Shown one piece after another: positions 5,975 to 6,018 of a stretch of 6,018 bases of DNA; positions within the stretch are counted from its first letter, which is position 1; each line of letters begins with the position of its first letter. The stretch comes from Chloroflexota bacterium (GTDB lineage: Bacteria > Chloroflexota > UBA5177 > JANWHV01), in NCBI GenBank assembly GCA_028287725.1, contig JAQBPC010000458.1:1-6018 (forward strand). The letters are read 5' to 3'. The position numbers and the translations under genes are program-made. Below the pieces are notes generated by a model. That model worked only from the letters and a program-made list of their open reading frames with translations, made no database searches and was not told the DNA's origin.

Positions 5975-6018
5975 ATGTTGCAACAGGATATCGGCTTAAT
6001 GGTCTTGCGGGCGCCTAC
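5975..6018 (+). CDS. Start of a probable DoxX-family membrane protein; cut by window edge
   Basis: Only 14 full codons are visible, reading MLQQDIGLMVLRAP. The pattern of a short polar start, then D-[IL]-G-L-x-[VI]-L-R, is the typical N-terminus of DoxX-family small integral membrane proteins, where it leads into the first membrane helix. The start is well supported: TGGAGG (5964-5969) stands 5 nt before the ATG at 5975. An ATG at 5963 is in frame but would itself cover the Shine-Dalgarno. The gene diverges from glpD. The family call rests on very few residues. Confidence 0.4.
   Translation, partial: MLQQDIGLMVLRAP

Overview
The window carries four complete or nearly complete genes, all on the minus strand. 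Reading in the direction of transcription (right to left) they are an FAD-dependent glycerol-3-phosphate dehydrogenase (glpD), a ribokinase-like PfkB sugar kinase, a BMP-family substrate-binding protein, and the double-ATPase subunit of the matching ABC importer, whose C-terminus runs off the left edge. A fifth gene starts on the plus strand at the right edge, divergent from glpD; only about 14 codons are visible and they resemble the N-terminus of a DoxX-family membrane protein. No rRNA, tRNA, CRISPR array, insertion sequence or phage gene was seen.

The window is fairly GC-rich, with short AT-richer intergenic regions and bacterial sigma70-type promoter elements. The combination suggests a free-living heterotrophic bacterium, perhaps Chloroflexota or a high-GC Firmicute. 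The lineage cannot be fixed from this sequence, so this is only an impression.

Layout: 1-1579 importer ATPase; 1580-1659 an 80-nt gap with a perfect 11-bp hairpin and a well-placed Shine-Dalgarno in front of a 5-codon mini-ORF; 1660-2652 BMP receptor; 2653-2929 a 277-nt leader/promoter region with repeated GTTAGGAG-like motifs and a small hairpin; 2930-3877 sugar kinase; 3878-4155 a 278-nt gap with an excellent promoter for the kinase (perfect TTGACA, 17-bp spacer, TATCAT); 4156-5817 glpD; 5818-5974 a divergent promoter region; 5975-6018 start of the DoxX-like gene.

The likely joint function is uptake of a nucleoside or related sugar-containing compound by the BMP/ATPase importer (permeases expected beyond the left edge) and phosphorylation of the released pentose by the kinase. 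GlpD, which feeds glycerol-3-phosphate into the respiratory chain and glycolysis, is probably a separate transcription unit, because the kinase has its own promoter. I see no clearly new system. The points most worth a second look are the mini-ORF/hairpin arrangement ahead of the ATPase, the altered sugar-binding residues in the kinase, and the missing lipobox cysteine in the receptor.
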